DNA of 64,000 bases from Flexithrix dorotheae DSM 6795 (GTDB lineage: Bacteria > Bacteroidota > Bacteroidia > Cytophagales > Flammeovirgaceae). The position numbers and the translations under genes were made by a program. Where the stretch lies: the NCBI RefSeq assembly GCF_000379765.1, contig NZ_KB903447.1, positions 43,855-107,854 on the forward strand, given 5' to 3'. Positions 28,215 to 37,002 of the stretch are shown one piece after another; position 1 is the first letter of the stretch, and each line of letters begins with the position of its first letter. The notes under the pieces were generated by a model that did not search any database, was not told the origin of the DNA, and saw nothing but the letters and a program-made list of their open reading frames with translations.

Positions 28215-29570
28215 TTACTCATTTCTCAGTGGCCAGTACTTCGATGGCTCATGTTCTTTTTTCATGATTGCCTCAAATTCTTCTACCAAATCCTGACGTT
28301 CATAATGCCAGTTATATAATTCTTCCGGATCTTCTTCCAGGTTATAGATTTGCAAAGGAGCACCCATCCACTCTTTTACACCCTTCCATTTCCCCTTTCT
28401 GACAGCAAATTTGCTATTGGGAGATGCTATATCCGGGAATTCCCAGTAAAGGTATTCCCTGTTCAGCTTGTTAGATATACCTGTAAATAATTTCACCAGG
28501 CTTTCACCATCCGTATTTTGAGGAATATTCCCAGCCAGTTCTCCCAAGGTCGACATAAGGTCGTAATAAGCAACAGGTTCATCAGAAATGCCTTTCTTGA
28601 TTGTCCCTTCCCACTGAATAATGAACGGAACACGAATTCCGCCCTCAAACAGGTCACGTTTCATTCCACGGAAATTGGCATTGGATTTAAAAAACCGGAC
28701 ATCGTGATAATAAATCCGCTGTCCGTTTCCTCCGCCATTGTCACTTAAAAACAGGATTATGGTATTTTCAGAAATGCCCAGTGAGTCTATGAGCTCAACC
28801 AGCTCACCCATTTGTTGATCTATAGTCGAAATCATGGTTGCCCACCGTTTGTCCCCTTCAGGCCAGGGCTTATCCTTATAGCAATCCATGGGACGATAAG
28901 GCATGTACAAATGCGGGAGTTGAGTAGGGATATAGGCAAAGAATGGCCCGTCTTTTTCTTTTTTGATAAAATCCTTTGCTTTATCAAGGTACCAGTCGGC
29001 CGAACTGTATTGCTTTTCTTCTGATAATGGGACATCAATTAATTCTTCATTGTGCCAAAGCGAATCAGGATAGTAGTAATGAGCTTTTCGCTGATCAAGA
29101 AACCCATAAAATTCATCAAAGCCTTGTTTAGTAGGAATTCCATCCGTTCCGGCATCAGCCAAACCCCATTTTCCAAACAAACCTGTGCTATATCCGGCCT
29201 CTTTTAGCATTTCGGCCATGGTATAATTCTCTTTGCTGAAGCTCACATTTTTACCTTCGCGTGATTTATTATTTCGGACTAGTGTATGCCCCGAGTGCAA
29301 ACCTTCAATCAAACCAGATCGGGCCGGTGCACAAACCGGAGAGACGGTATATGCATTGGTAAATCGCAAACCATTTTTAGCCATTTTATCCAGGTTTGGA
29401 GTTTTTATTTTTTCCTGTCCATAGCAACCCGCATCGCCCCAACCCATGTCGTCAGCCAGAAACAATATGATGTTTGGTTTAGAATCGAACTGTTTTTCCT
29501 GTTTTTGTCCGAATGAAGCATTTACCTGAATCAGGAAAAGTATAATTAAGAATGTATTTTTCAATTTCAT
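28215..29570 (-). CDS. Secreted S1-family sulfatase
   Basis: 451 residues with a signal peptide (FLIILFLIQVNASFGQ). The signature is SPVCAPARSGLIEG with Cys80 as the formylglycine precursor. LADDMGWGD holds the Asp pair, GKWGLA takes the place of GKWHLG, and FLSDNGGG provides the second metal site. It is the paralogue of the sulfatase at 23183-24583 (same CAPARS and GKWGL forms). It begins the esterase-sulfatase segment after a 174-base gap (29571-29744) in which I see no gene and no clear terminator. Confidence 0.95.
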   Translation of the reverse strand: MKLKNTFLIILFLIQVNASFGQKQEKQFDSKPNIILFLADDMGWGDAGCYGQEKIKTPNLDKMAKNGLRFTNAYTVSPVCAPARSGLIEGLHSGHTLVRNNKSREGKNVSFSKENYTMAEMLKEAGYSTGLFGKWGLADAGTDGIPTKQGFDEFYGFLDQRKAHYYYPDSLWHNEELIDVPLSEEKQYSSADWYLDKAKDFIKKEKDGPFFAYIPTQLPHLYMPYRPMDCYKDKPWPEGDKRWATMISTIDQQMGELVELIDSLGISENTIILFLSDNGGGNGQRIYYHDVRFFKSNANFRGMKRDLFEGGIRVPFIIQWEGTIKKGISDEPVAYYDLMSTLGELAGNIPQNTDGESLVKLFTGISNKLNREYLYWEFPDIASPNSKFAVRKGKWKGVKEWMGAPLQIYNLEEDPEELYNWHYERQDLVEEFEAIMKKEHEPSKYWPLRNE

Positions 29571-29744
29571 TTACTTAGAATTAATTAAATAAGACTTCAG
29601 ATGAATCAATGACAGGTGGAAAACTATTTTGACTGCTGAGTTTCATATCTAGTTTAAAACCATATTATCGCTAAAGAAAAGGGGCAGGCGAACATCAGCA
29701 TTAACCTGAAATCCCCATATCAGCAACAGTATATTTTTCTTTCC

Positions 29745-31307
29745 TTAGTCTAATTGATTGAGTTGATTCTCGATGCGCTTTGCCACCTTCTCCACTACAA
29801 GTGGATCCAGCAACCAATTGTTTTTCTTGTTTCGGATGAATTCAGGGATAGCAGACCCATAAGCCCGAAAAACTTTCAGTTCATCCACCACATATGGAAT
29901 ATATTTCTTGTCAACTCGTGCCATTTTCACCCCAAAATGCAATTTGACATTCGACTTGGCCAGGAGCGTAAAATGCAGCTGAAAAAGTAATCTCTCATTC
30001 AAATCTTGGAAGTCTTCCTTTTTGAATAAGTCTTGTGACTCATGTAATTTCCAAAGGCTTTGTTGAGTTAGAAGCAGGGCGGAATCTTTTTCTGTCACAA
30101 GTTCCCTCAGCACTTCCTCTGTCGGATTCATCAATTTATCAACTACAGGTTGCCAGGATTCATCCCAGTGGGCAATGTATGGAATTCGATTTTCTCCATA
30201 TTCAAAATGAGTGAGCTTAGAATGATTACCAAACCATACTCCTTGCGGAAAATAGACCTTGTTTACCATATCATAGGTAGGTTTTAAAATCTCAATAGCA
30301 GCTTTGGCTGCATTTGCCCCATATTTTTTGTGTGCCCAATCCCGCCAAAGTTTTTCCATATCGTAGTCAGGATTTTCGGCAAGTTTTGCAAGTGCATAGA
30401 TATTAATTTCATTGGGGGTAAAAAGCGCATCATAAGCAGAATGATCCAGCCGGACATTGTAGCCAATCACCTGAGGATATTGAACCGCATACTTCCACCG
30501 ATATTGAAAGTAATGAGGTGCAGCCCAAACGATGAAATTCCTTCCCATATATTCAGCAGAAGCATCATACTCAATGATCTGTTTTTTGTTGGGAAATGCT
30601 CCTATCATGGCATTGTGGGGGAAAAACGGTTGCCAATCATTTGGAGCACACTTCGTTTGAATAATGATATCATTGTCTGATTTTAACAACCCTTCTTTTA
30701 CCCAATCATATTCCTCCGACTCATACAAAAAGGTCCTTACAATGAGTTTTTTATCATACTTCTTGCAGACATCGAACACCGTTTTAATCAACTTGGCAAA
30801 ACGTTCTGGCTGGGACATTTTTGAAACTACCTCTGCATCATCAAAAATCTTAAATTCCGTTTCGTGAAAAGTGATTTGCATCCCCGCAAATTCAGGATAA
30901 TCTTTAAAGACAGCCTCGTATCTTTGCGTTAAGTATTTCCAGAGCTTTTTATCATCCAAATTTACCCGCTTCCCTACCTTGAATTTTTCGGGAATATCTG
31001 CCAGTTCATGTATCCAGATGTGGGTTTCTATTTCCTTCTTCCGGGCATAATTTGCTATTGCTTTCAATTGCGCACCCTGATTGCTTATGGTATTAGGTTC
31101 GAACTTTTCCTGATACAGCTCCATCGCGTTACTCAATGCTCCATGCGACATCACAATAGAGGTGATATTATATTCTGGAGCAAGGTCAATGGCTTTTCGC
31201 ATATAGGAGGTGTCAAGCGCATGAAATTGCCAGGCTCTAAAATCGATTTGTTGGGCAAAAAGACCAATATGAACCGGAAAAAATAGTAGAAATAATAACC
31301 GTTTCAT
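29745..31307 (-). CDS. Secreted TIM-barrel-like protein, putative glycoside hydrolase of unassigned family
   Basis: 520 residues with a signal peptide ending FAQ. It is paralogous to the lipoprotein at 18384-20216. Shared features in the same order are FHET (Glu149), RTFLY, NDW, IIEYDASAEYMG (Glu246, Asp248, Glu252), ENPDYD and a GNHSKL/ANHSRL segment. A TIM-barrel glycosidase is the best structural guess, with the acidic residues above as catalytic candidates. The start codon overlaps the stop of the upstream lipoprotein gene by one base, so the two are coupled. I know of no characterised relative. Confidence 0.65.
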   Translation of the reverse strand: MKRLLFLLFFPVHIGLFAQQIDFRAWQFHALDTSYMRKAIDLAPEYNITSIVMSHGALSNAMELYQEKFEPNTISNQGAQLKAIANYARKKEIETHIWIHELADIPEKFKVGKRVNLDDKKLWKYLTQRYEAVFKDYPEFAGMQITFHETEFKIFDDAEVVSKMSQPERFAKLIKTVFDVCKKYDKKLIVRTFLYESEEYDWVKEGLLKSDNDIIIQTKCAPNDWQPFFPHNAMIGAFPNKKQIIEYDASAEYMGRNFIVWAAPHYFQYRWKYAVQYPQVIGYNVRLDHSAYDALFTPNEINIYALAKLAENPDYDMEKLWRDWAHKKYGANAAKAAIEILKPTYDMVNKVYFPQGVWFGNHSKLTHFEYGENRIPYIAHWDESWQPVVDKLMNPTEEVLRELVTEKDSALLLTQQSLWKLHESQDLFKKEDFQDLNERLLFQLHFTLLAKSNVKLHFGVKMARVDKKYIPYVVDELKVFRAYGSAIPEFIRNKKNNWLLDPLVVEKVAKRIENQLNQLD

Positions 31308-32356
31308 TAATTTACTTGCTTAAATTTTTTGATGTTTTTCTTGATGATATCCATATTTCGTTCCGTGTCATCCTTGTAAAATCCATAATAATAATATATC
31401 AACATGTCCAAATCATAGTTAATAATTTCCGGTAAAGTTTCTTCCATATGATCCAGTTGCACTCCTGTGAGATAATGATTCTCTACCAGCATCATGGTTT
31501 TTAAACCGTTCTTTCTTCCGGCCTTTAGAAATCTTTCTCCCCAGACTGGTAATACCTTTAAAGCCCGGTTCCCGGTATGTTCAGATTTTTCTGTAGGATA
31601 AGGATGCCCATCAGCACCATAAAAATCCAGATTTTGTATTTTGGCACATTCCTGCACAACAGTATCATTTCTACAAGCTTCATCAAAAAATACGATTTGC
31701 AATTCAGGTTTAACTTTTTTTAGTTGGGCATTTACATCAGAAAAGAAGCGAGCAAAATCCTCCATATACACCACATAGCTGGAATCCGGGTTGTGTTGAA
31801 GCGCAAGGGGAGAAAAATCCTGCCAGCCAATAAAGGTAGATTTGGGTTCATCCCAGATTACACCATCAAGATTGAATTCTGTAACCATTTTTGACGTGAG
31901 TGAAATAAAGTAATCCTTTACTTCAGGATGATAAAAACTGCTCAGAATACCATGTGATTTTCGAAAAATGGGAGAATCATCTTTCTTAATAGTTACCGTA
32001 TGAGGATGATGATATCCGAATAATGGTGGCTCTACTGGCTGGCCAGCAGTAATACCTGCCATTCTTGAAGGAACCACATACACCTGCATTCCCCTTTGAT
32101 GGGCCTCCTCCACAATGAATTTTATATTGGCATCATTATATTTAATGTCATTTTCAGTGATGCCAATGCAAACTATATCAGTACCCAGCTGTTTCATCTC
32201 ATCCAGATCATGCCTGATATTGGCTGGTACAAGGGTAAAATAACCAGCTCCAAAATAATATGCAGCCAATAGTTTATCACTAGTGCTTTGTTCAAATTTT
32301 CTTGAATCACAAGCAATCATAAAACCTAATATCGCAAGCATTAAAATTGTTCTCAT
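31307..32356 (-). CDS. TIM-barrel-like lipoprotein, putative hydrolase
   Basis: 349 residues with a lipobox (LGFMIACDS, Cys16). The sequence has alternating strand and helix segments of a TIM barrel and acidic motifs DGVIWDEPK and VFFDEACRND at predicted strand ends. The segment FIVEEAHQRGMQVYVV resembles FFIEEAHKRGIEDVFV of the 18384-20216 protein, so the three TIM-barrel proteins in this locus may be distantly related. It is coupled to the downstream gene and lies 45 bases after the oxidoreductase. Function not recognised. Confidence 0.55.
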   Translation of the reverse strand: MRTILMLAILGFMIACDSRKFEQSTSDKLLAAYYFGAGYFTLVPANIRHDLDEMKQLGTDIVCIGITENDIKYNDANIKFIVEEAHQRGMQVYVVPSRMAGITAGQPVEPPLFGYHHPHTVTIKKDDSPIFRKSHGILSSFYHPEVKDYFISLTSKMVTEFNLDGVIWDEPKSTFIGWQDFSPLALQHNPDSSYVVYMEDFARFFSDVNAQLKKVKPELQIVFFDEACRNDTVVQECAKIQNLDFYGADGHPYPTEKSEHTGNRALKVLPVWGERFLKAGRKNGLKTMMLVENHYLTGVQLDHMEETLPEIINYDLDMLIYYYYGFYKDDTERNMDIIKKNIKKFKQVN

Positions 32357-32401
32357 ATCTGATCTATCTATTTTAATTGAAAAAAAATACTATTGCCAGA
32401 G

Positions 32402-34417
32402 CTATCTTTTTTGCAGAATAACTGCATCGGCAATAACTTCTTCCTCTATCCCTGAAGCATCAATTGTCATAGAAACCTTTCCTTTCTCAAAATTGTAATT
32501 TCCCAAACTCACCCAATTTTCTTGGTTGGATGACATATCTATAAAGAATTCTCGGGTTTCTGTCCCATTTGTAATGGTAACAGGTACATTAGCCGCTCTT
32601 TTTTTGATATCACTTCTTCCTACACCAGTGACATAAAAGAAAACTTCATAAGCACCTTTTTGAGGTACTTTAGTGTTTAGAATAGCTTTGGCAACCTTAT
32701 CCTGGTTGCCTGAGGTAACCCAATAATTTAACAGGTAATGGTCGGTATATTTTTTAGAGGAAATTTCCCAATTCCCAACGGTTTCATTTCCTGTATCTTC
32801 ATTGTTTAGGGTAATTTCCGGAAATGTATTATTTACCAGAGGGTTAGATTTAATAATTCTTTCAATATCATTTCCTTCCAGCTCCTGAGCCGACTTTCCT
32901 TTTGTTACCATTTCAATTGCAGCTACACCACCAGCCTGTCCCAGCATCATAAAAACGGGTTCCATTCGAATACTTCCATAGGCTACATGGCTGGATGAGA
33001 TACAGGCTGATACCAGTAAATTTGAACATTCATTTGCTTTCGGTACAAGGGTTTTAAAAGAGATAGGGTAAGGATTTACAGAGACCTGGAATTCGCCCTC
33101 ATTTTTCACCATTCCATTCACTACATAGCGTCCTGAATGGTGAGAATCTAAATTGTAGGCTCCCATGGCAATTGTATCCTCAATAGGCTTTTTACCTCTT
33201 ACATGGTCCTCTGTCATTACAAAGTCTCCAACCATTCTTCTTGCTTCACGCACATAAATCTGGTGAGGAAATCCTCCATTGTCCTGGAATTCATCTTTTG
33301 GCCATCCATGCTCCCTCATCTGACCTTTAATATGTTGAGGAATTTCAGGATCATTTGCAAGGAAATACAGCAAACCCTCAATATATGCCCTATGCTCCTG
33401 TTCAATTTCCTTCCGCCTTTCATAAGAGGCTTCAGGATAATCCCAGTTCTCCCCAATCATATCGGTGGAAAAACCTCCCTTATTATTAATATCAGTTTTT
33501 TGATTAGGAATAGGCATTACCCTTAAGTAAAGCTGAAAAATACGCTGTACCCATTTTGCTTCTTCCCTTTTTTTGATAATTCTTCTTAGTAACTCGTATT
33601 TTTCCGGATCGTAATTATTTGGTTTTGAAAAAGGGATCATATTAGTGGTATCCGTAGTAAGGCAAAGTCGGTAATTATAAGCCTGCAATTTTTTATCAGC
33701 AACCCCCGTATTACCCATTCGCTCATCACTGACACCCCATATCAACCCACTTGTAGAATCACCAGAAATGATATATGGGTCAATCCCGTCAGGAATCTGG
33801 TTGGTTTTTACTAATTCAACAACCCCGTTTAATTGTTCCCCATACTTTGCATTTCCTTCCCTTCCAATATGATAAGAAACTCCGGCTTTGGCCATTAAAT
33901 CTCCTTCATAGGAAGCATCAATAAAAACACGGGCACTAAATGTTTTTAATGCTGATTCCGGGTTAAGGCTATTCTCCAGGGAAATTGTAATGATCTCAGT
34001 CCCTTCCTTCTGCAAATCATTCAGCCGATGGTCGTAAAGCAATTCCACCTTTGCTTCTTTTATAAAATCGTTAAAAACCTTTTCAGCAACATGTGGTTCA
34101 AACCGCCAAGCTTCAAAGCTGCCATAATGCTTACCCAACCGCCTGTAAAAATCACGTGATAATCCTGTTACGGTATATTTATTTCCTATATCAGTTTCGC
34201 CCAATCCCGAAGCACTCAGCCCACCCAAATGCTTCCCTGGTTCAACTAATAAAACCTTAAGGCCCTCCATAGAGCCTGTGTATGCAGCAATAACCCCACT
34301 GGAAGTGCCCCCATACACGATAAGGTCATAGTCATACTCCTTTTGCTGACAGGAACTAAAAAGGAGTATGGGGAAAAAGACTAAAAATGATATTTTTAAC
34401 ATTATAAGTTTCCTCAT
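32402..34417 (-). CDS. FAD-dependent oxidoreductase lipoprotein with C-terminal golvesin-like domain
   Basis: 671 residues from the ATG at 34417, which begins a compact lipoprotein signal (ILLFSSCQQ); an in-frame ATG at 34435 is the alternative. The FAD-binding motif is YDLIVYGGTSSGVIAA, followed by VEPGKHLGGLSASGLGETD, typical of the FAD_oxidored (pfam12831-type) family seen in polysaccharide loci. The final ~130 residues form a golvesin-like beta-sandwich (YWVTSGNQDKV to IADAVILQ) like those of the T9SS proteins in this window. That suggests an extracytoplasmic carbohydrate-directed oxidoreductase. Substrate unknown. Tandem 14-base repeats lie upstream. Confidence 0.8.
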   Translation of the reverse strand: MRKLIMLKISFLVFFPILLFSSCQQKEYDYDLIVYGGTSSGVIAAYTGSMEGLKVLLVEPGKHLGGLSASGLGETDIGNKYTVTGLSRDFYRRLGKHYGSFEAWRFEPHVAEKVFNDFIKEAKVELLYDHRLNDLQKEGTEIITISLENSLNPESALKTFSARVFIDASYEGDLMAKAGVSYHIGREGNAKYGEQLNGVVELVKTNQIPDGIDPYIISGDSTSGLIWGVSDERMGNTGVADKKLQAYNYRLCLTTDTTNMIPFSKPNNYDPEKYELLRRIIKKREEAKWVQRIFQLYLRVMPIPNQKTDINNKGGFSTDMIGENWDYPEASYERRKEIEQEHRAYIEGLLYFLANDPEIPQHIKGQMREHGWPKDEFQDNGGFPHQIYVREARRMVGDFVMTEDHVRGKKPIEDTIAMGAYNLDSHHSGRYVVNGMVKNEGEFQVSVNPYPISFKTLVPKANECSNLLVSACISSSHVAYGSIRMEPVFMMLGQAGGVAAIEMVTKGKSAQELEGNDIERIIKSNPLVNNTFPEITLNNEDTGNETVGNWEISSKKYTDHYLLNYWVTSGNQDKVAKAILNTKVPQKGAYEVFFYVTGVGRSDIKKRAANVPVTITNGTETREFFIDMSSNQENWVSLGNYNFEKGKVSMTIDASGIEEEVIADAVILQKR

Positions 34418-34468
34418 ATTATGGTATATATTCAATGGGATTTTAATATAAATTGATTTTTAAGCACC

Positions 34469-34524
34469 AGTGGTCCACACGAGGTACTCCATACCGGGTG
34501 CTCCACACTGGGTACTATTATTTC
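34469..34524. repeat. Imperfect 14-bp tandem repeats upstream of the FAD oxidoreductase
   Basis: Successive units begin at 34469, 34483, 34497 and 34511. The best two read GGTACTCCATACCG and GGTGCTCCACACTG; the outer two are more diverged. They lie 52-107 bases upstream of the preferred start codon. Phased direct repeats are typical of binding sites for AraC-type regulators such as the hybrid sensor of this locus. Apart from them the 34418-34848 gap shows no gene; the frames in it look random. Confidence 0.55.
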
Positions 34525-34848
34525 CGAGAAATAGTAATCTCGCTATCAGTCTTTTAAGGAAAAATTATACACGATTAATTTTGAGTTACTACTTAATATT
34601 GGAAAGTTGCATTATCCCATTAGGTTCAAATCTGGTCCCAAGAAATGGTTTTACCATTTTCCCGGATAATTACGGGTCATTCGCAATTACAATAAATCGG
34701 ATTAACGCTCAGGAATCTTCAGCCCCCAACTCTTATTCCTGTGTCATAAGCGTAAAGTCGAACTCAAAGTAAGGCGGGGAAGGAAATTGTTGGGAAAGAA
34801 AGATTTAAAAATATATTTCCATCTAAATTTCCCATCAATACCTTATCA

Positions 34849-36978
34849 TCACCTGGTTTTTTCTAAAATTTGTCTGTTTTTCAATAAACACATCACTTCA
34901 AAAGGCTTAAGGGTTAACTTTCCCGATTGATATTTGGCTTCTGTAAATTCATCTGAAAATTGCTGGAATGGCAGAATTACCTCCTGTTCTTCATTTTTCA
35001 GGTTAATCACAAAATAATATTCGTTATCCTGATTTCCTCTGGGAACAATTAAGACATCCGGGTCTCCCTCTCCTAATGGAGAAATATTTTGATCTTTGGC
35101 CAAGTCTAATACCAGAGCTTTCATGGCAGACTTTCCTGGAAATGAACCTATTAACACTACTTTCCCCTTCCCAACTTTGTTTTCAATAATGGCATTTTTC
35201 CCGTCATGCATACCATTAAGGTAAGTGGCCAGAACTTCTCCTTTTTTAGAAGTTAATGCCTCACTCCACAATGCTGCATTTTCAGGTTCAACACCATAAG
35301 ACTGATTTAATTTTACCTTTAAATTAATATCTGACTCATCTGCAAATTTATCTATTGGTAGTCTGGTAGCTACATTTATACCCATCCATGGTTCTAAATT
35401 TCCCAGTGCAAAATCAGTATTAGCCCCAAAGTATTGATTTCTATATCCACTCATAGGCCCAAGTACAAGGGTTCCTCCTTGTTCCACCCATTTCTTTAGT
35501 TTTTCTTTTCCGGCTTCCGGAATAATAGGTGAAAGTGGCAAGAAAATAAGTTTATATTGGGAAATATCACTATACCAGTTAATGACATCTCTATGTATAT
35601 AAGCATCACTTATCGGGCGATAAAAGTAGTTAGTCCATTGGTTGTAATACCTTATGCCATTTGCACTTTCCTCTATTCTTAATACTTTGTCGTTGTCATG
35701 GTCATAGTATATGGCTACTTCAGCACCTTTTACCGGATGTTCCATCAGCAATTCTCCTAAATCTTTTATTTCTTTGCCCAGGTTTTTTAATTCATCATAA
35801 TTAGCTACAGGTTGTCCCCAGGCTGATAAAATGGCTCCATGAGGCATTTCCTGTCCTGCCCCCTGTTGTCTCCAAAGCCAAAACAGTGAGCCCTGGCCTC
35901 CCATAGCATAATTCATCCAGATGGCGGCTCTCATTGATCCCTCAGGCTGATGAATAAACCAGGCATTTCCTTTTTTTCCTCCACCAGAATGGTTAGGTGC
36001 AGTTTCGAAAAGCCAATGCATGCCTTTTCCATAACCTCTGATTCTGTCATAGTTGCTTTGCACTCTGTTATATACCTGAAAACTATGGTACACATTGGTG
36101 GTTGAAAAATCCAAATCTTTAAATAATTTAGGATAATTCAACTGTTGGCCTGGCATACCATCGTGGGTAATGGGCAAATCAGAGTATTTCCTAATGGCTT
36201 CAAGCTGCAGATTCTGATAAATAATTACCTGTTCCTCCGAAAACAGTATCCAATCCAGCCTAAGGGCAGGATGATGCCAAATTCTGCTATGTGGCATAGG
36301 TATCTGACTAAATTTCTCGTATCGTTGTGACCACAAATTAGTAAACCAAACTTTATTCAGATGGTCTATGGTTCCATACTTTTGTTCAAGCCATTGGTGC
36401 CATAGTTTTTGAGTTTCCGGAGTAAAGTCTTCCGCTAAATTGAACTCATTATCTGTTTGCCAGCCAATCACACCAGGTTTTTTTCCAAACTCCTTTGCCA
36501 ATGCCTCACAAATTTTCACCGAATATTCCTGATAAATTTTATTACTATAATTGCAGTTTCTTCGCGCTCCATGTTGCCTTCGATTTCCATCTTCATCGAT
36601 CAGAAAGATTTCAGGGTGTTTGGTAGCCAGCCAAATTGGTGGAGTGGCTGTTGGGGTTCCCAAAATTACCTCAATATCATTTTTATACAATTCATCGATA
36701 ATTTTATGAAGCCAGCCAAATTCATATTTACCTTCTTCAGGCTCCATCAGTGCCCAGGAAAATTCGGCCATTCGCATTACATTCATATTCAGGGCTTTCA
36801 TATGTGCAATGTCTTTCCGGATATCCACTCCGGTCCAGGCTTCGGGATAATAAGCAGCTCCATAGTACAACTGCTTTTTGGCTATATGTTTCCGATTCAC
36901 AGCTTCGCTGGTTTGAGCAAAAAGCTGGTTGAATAATAATATAGAAAATAGGGTAAAGCTAAAAATTATTTTAATCAT
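34849..36978 (-). CDS. GH42 beta-galactosidase, secreted
   Basis: 709 residues with a signal peptide ending FAQ22. It shows the full GH42 pattern: YYGAAYYPEAW at the start of the barrel, MRMAEFSWALMEPEEG, then acid/base Glu178 in WQTDNE and nucleophile Glu325 in HWLFETAPN. The trimerisation-like domain (~400-600) and a C-terminal beta domain follow. It removes beta-linked galactose or related sugars from imported oligosaccharides in the periplasm. It is 24 bases downstream of the FG-GAP gene, in the susCD transcript. Confidence 0.92.
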   Translation of the reverse strand: MIKIIFSFTLFSILLFNQLFAQTSEAVNRKHIAKKQLYYGAAYYPEAWTGVDIRKDIAHMKALNMNVMRMAEFSWALMEPEEGKYEFGWLHKIIDELYKNDIEVILGTPTATPPIWLATKHPEIFLIDEDGNRRQHGARRNCNYSNKIYQEYSVKICEALAKEFGKKPGVIGWQTDNEFNLAEDFTPETQKLWHQWLEQKYGTIDHLNKVWFTNLWSQRYEKFSQIPMPHSRIWHHPALRLDWILFSEEQVIIYQNLQLEAIRKYSDLPITHDGMPGQQLNYPKLFKDLDFSTTNVYHSFQVYNRVQSNYDRIRGYGKGMHWLFETAPNHSGGGKKGNAWFIHQPEGSMRAAIWMNYAMGGQGSLFWLWRQQGAGQEMPHGAILSAWGQPVANYDELKNLGKEIKDLGELLMEHPVKGAEVAIYYDHDNDKVLRIEESANGIRYYNQWTNYFYRPISDAYIHRDVINWYSDISQYKLIFLPLSPIIPEAGKEKLKKWVEQGGTLVLGPMSGYRNQYFGANTDFALGNLEPWMGINVATRLPIDKFADESDINLKVKLNQSYGVEPENAALWSEALTSKKGEVLATYLNGMHDGKNAIIENKVGKGKVVLIGSFPGKSAMKALVLDLAKDQNISPLGEGDPDVLIVPRGNQDNEYYFVINLKNEEQEVILPFQQFSDEFTEAKYQSGKLTLKPFEVMCLLKNRQILEKTR

Positions 36979-37002
36979 CTATCTCAAATTTGTCCGTTCT
37001 CC

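Noticed and set aside
34470..34772. A 100-codon plus-strand frame in the gap upstream of the oxidoreductase gene
   Set aside because: Its composition looks random, it has no motif, and it covers the tandem repeats and promoter region of a minus-strand gene.
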